From G963664115 sp965263045 (GTDB taxonomy: Bacteria; Acidobacteriota; Terriglobia; 20CM-2-55-15), in contig CBDHGK010000041.1 of NCBI GenBank assembly GCA_965263045.1, positions 1,302,001 to 1,366,000 on the forward strand: a stretch of 64,000 bases of DNA. Reading direction: 5' to 3'. Both the position numbers and the translations under genes were made by a program. The notes beneath the pieces are model-generated. The model made no database searches. It saw only the letters and a list, made by a program, of their open reading frames with translations, and had not been told where the DNA came from. Shown here piece by piece: positions 62,212 through 64,000 of the stretch (position 1 is its first letter; each line of letters begins with the position of its first letter).

Positions 62212-63597
62212 GAGTTATAACCGAATCTGGTGTTTGAGGGATTGAAGAAAAGCGGCGTATCTGGTTGATTTGTTGTTTACGAGACTTCAAAGCAACCAAA
62301 GGAGATACGCCACTATGAGTAAGAGTATCGTTATTGAACGGGAAGATCGAGAAGCGATCGCAGACGCGGTGACCGATTTGCTACGAGCCGGAGCTCAAGA
62401 GCTGATCCAACGCGCAGTCGAAGCCGAATTGTCAGAACTGCTATCCCAGCACAACGATCGGCGCACCGAGAAGGGGAACGCCGGGGTGGTGCGCAATGGC
62501 TATCTGCCTGAACGCGAACTGCAGACCGGTTTGGGACCGGTAACGGTGCAAATCCCGAAGGTCCGTGCCAAGACCGGCGAAGCGGTGACGTTCCGATCGG
62601 CGCTGGTACCTCCGTACATTCGAAAGACGAAGTCGCTGGAAGCCGCGGTGCCGTGGTTGTATTTGAAAGGCGTCTCGAGCGGCGAAATGGGTGAAGCCCT
62701 AAAAGTTCTTGTCGGTCCCCAGGCGCAAGGTCTGTCGGCGAGCACGGTATCGCGCCTGAAGCAGGTCTGGGGCGAGGAGTACCGCCAAAGCTGCGAGGAG
62801 CGGCTGGATGCAAACCGCTGGGTGTATGTCTGGGCCGACGGCATTTACAGCGGACTTCGTGCGGAACAAACCAAGTTGTGTGCATTGGTCGTGATCGGCG
62901 TGAATGAACGCGGAGAGAAGCGTTTTCTGGCGATCGAAGACGGTGTCCGGGAATCGACACAGAGTTGGCGCGAGGTCTTGTTGAAGCTGAAGTCCCGTGG
63001 GATGAATATCCCGGAGTTGGCCATCGGTGACGGTGCGATGGGGTTCTGGGCCGAACTGGAGGAAATCTATCCCGGGACACGCCAACAACGCTGCTGGATG
63101 CACAAGACCATGAACGTGTTGAACTGCCTACCCAAGTCGGCTCAGGCGAAAGCGAAAGAGGCCTTGCACGCGATCTGGAAGGCCGAGACAAAGGCAGACG
63201 CCGAGAAGGCATTCGACCTGTTCATTGAAACCTATGAACCGAAATATCCGAAAGCCACTCTCTGCCTCCAGAAAGACAGCGAAGCACTGCTGGCCTTTTA
63301 CGACTTCCCGGCCAAGCACTGGCAGAGCCTCAGAACGACCAATCCCATTGAGTCGACCTTCGCGACCATCCGCCACCGGACCAAGCGATCCAGGGGGTGC
63401 CTGACGCGCGACGGCATGCTGCACATGATGTTCAAACTGGGACAGTGCGCTCAGAAGAACTGGCGACGATTACGAGGATTCGATGATCTGGCCAAGGTGA
63501 TTACTGGAGTGAAATTCAACGATGGTATCGAGGTGACAAACGTCGATCAGGCCGCCGCTTGATTCAGTCGCCTAAACACCACTTTTGACAATAACTC
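62212..63597 (+). mobile_element. IS256-family insertion sequence, complete (1386 bp), second type
   Basis: The ends are GAGTTATAACC at the left and GAGTTATTGTC read inward from the right, with TGGTGTTT conserved further in. A 9-base direct repeat, TTTCTCAAG, flanks it at 62203-62211 and 63598-63606. It is unrelated at nucleotide level to the IS at 37337. It disrupts codon 13 of a radical SAM gene. Confidence 0.92.
62315..63562 (+). CDS. IS256-family transposase
   Basis: A 415-residue mutator-type transposase. The catalytic triad is WADGIYSGLR (first Asp), AIGDGAMGFW (second Asp) and the Glu in TTNPIESTFATIRHRT. RQQRCWMHKTMNVLNCLPK is the family C-x2-H segment. The ATG at 62315 lies 10 bases after AAAGGAG. 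The gene appears intact. Confidence 0.93.
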   Translation: MSKSIVIEREDREAIADAVTDLLRAGAQELIQRAVEAELSELLSQHNDRRTEKGNAGVVRNGYLPERELQTGLGPVTVQIPKVRAKTGEAVTFRSALVPPYIRKTKSLEAAVPWLYLKGVSSGEMGEALKVLVGPQAQGLSASTVSRLKQVWGEEYRQSCEERLDANRWVYVWADGIYSGLRAEQTKLCALVVIGVNERGEKRFLAIEDGVRESTQSWREVLLKLKSRGMNIPELAIGDGAMGFWAELEEIYPGTRQQRCWMHKTMNVLNCLPKSAQAKAKEALHAIWKAETKADAEKAFDLFIETYEPKYPKATLCLQKDSEALLAFYDFPAKHWQSLRTTNPIESTFATIRHRTKRSRGCLTRDGMLHMMFKLGQCAQKNWRRLRGFDDLAKVITGVKFNDGIEVTNVDQAAA

Positions 63598-64000
63598 TTT
63601 CTCAAGTACGACGCCATCGAGCGGCGGGTGATGAAGCCGTATCCTCCACTGGGCATCCTGTACCTATCGGCTTATCTGAAACGCGCTGGGTTTGCGGTCG
63701 AAGTCTTCGACGCGACTTTTCAGGATTTTGCTGACTTTCGCGATGTTCTAGAGCGAGTACAACCTCGAATAGTGGGCCTTTATGCCAATATCATCACTCG
63801 CGCCAACGTGTTCAAGCTGGCGGAAATGGCCAAAGAAAACGGAGTCGAGCACGTTGTTGTAGGAGGTCCGGACGCTTCGGAATGGTGTGACGCCTACTTC
63901 CAGCATGGTGTGGACATCATCGGAATCAACGAAGGTGAGTTGACCCTCGAGGAGTTGGTGCCCCGGCTCCTGGATCGCGGGCGCGAGGGGCTCGAGGATG

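Larger units (their letters stand above)
62173..64000 (+). pseudogene. Cobalamin-binding radical SAM gene, interrupted by IS256-family element (continues past window)
   Basis: The gene begins ATG 62173 inside the stop of the polymerase gene. Codons 1-13 (MTDILLGHAYFLK) run to 62211. An IS follows to 63597. The frame resumes at 63607 with YDAIERRVMKPYPPLGILYLS, then ARANVFKLAEM-like and HVVVGGPDASEW strands, to the window edge. Removing the IS and one 9-base duplicate restores the frame exactly. What is seen is the B12-binding domain; the radical SAM core must lie beyond. It is inactive unless the IS leaves. Confidence 0.87.

Overview
The window looks like chromosomal DNA of a G+C-rich Gram-negative bacterium, most likely an Acidobacteriota member. 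This is an inference from gene content: an Oar-type TonB-dependent receptor with an N-terminal carboxypeptidase-regulatory domain, a DUF5916/CBM9 outer-membrane protein, a DUF6152 protein, reaction-centre-type cytochrome c, many secreted amidohydrolases, NHL/TolB/PQQ propellers, and an ECF sigma/zinc-finger anti-sigma pair. No rRNA, tRNA or CRISPR array was seen.

Positions 1-36 kb are mostly single genes or short runs for secreted, periplasmic or lipid-anchored proteins. They include hydrolases (dienelactone hydrolase, alpha/beta hydrolase, four amidohydrolases counting the one at 55.5 kb), beta-propellers, c-type cytochromes, a membrane-anchored reductive-dehalogenase-like Fe-S protein with a partner dihaem cytochrome, an M48 protease, a TonB receptor and a PQQ sugar dehydrogenase. 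The likely theme is scavenging and oxidative degradation of small organic compounds. Mobile DNA is scattered through it: an IS256-type copy cut by the left edge (1-431), an IS630 element with a -1 frameshift in its transposase (18731-19819), and a MITE-like element (14276-14642).

Positions 36-43 kb hold an operon of ECF sigma factor, anti-sigma factor and a Spy/CpxP-like periplasmic protein. A complete IS256-type element (37337-38777, 8-bp target duplication) splits it and has replaced the last residues of the sigma factor. Two adjacent half-transporter genes then encode an asymmetric heterodimeric ABC exporter.

Positions 43-50 kb encode three large secreted proteins (a four-CHRD-domain protein, a 542-residue protein and a haem-motif protein) that share a C-terminal beta-rich module, with a short-chain dehydrogenase between them. 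The CHRD gene has a one-base frameshift at a T6 tract inside its signal peptide.

Positions 50-64 kb form an accessory cluster: three class I methyltransferases, a sulfotransferase, two intact cobalamin-type radical SAM proteins, a SPASM radical SAM protein, an amidohydrolase and an O-antigen-ligase-like polymerase with an Ig-like insert. A further radical SAM gene is broken after codon 13 by a second, different IS256-family element (62212-63597, 9-bp target duplication). Remnants of another radical SAM gene and of a formylglycine-generating-enzyme-like gene show turnover. The cluster probably makes or decorates a surface glycan or a secreted metabolite, but the product cannot be read from the sequence.
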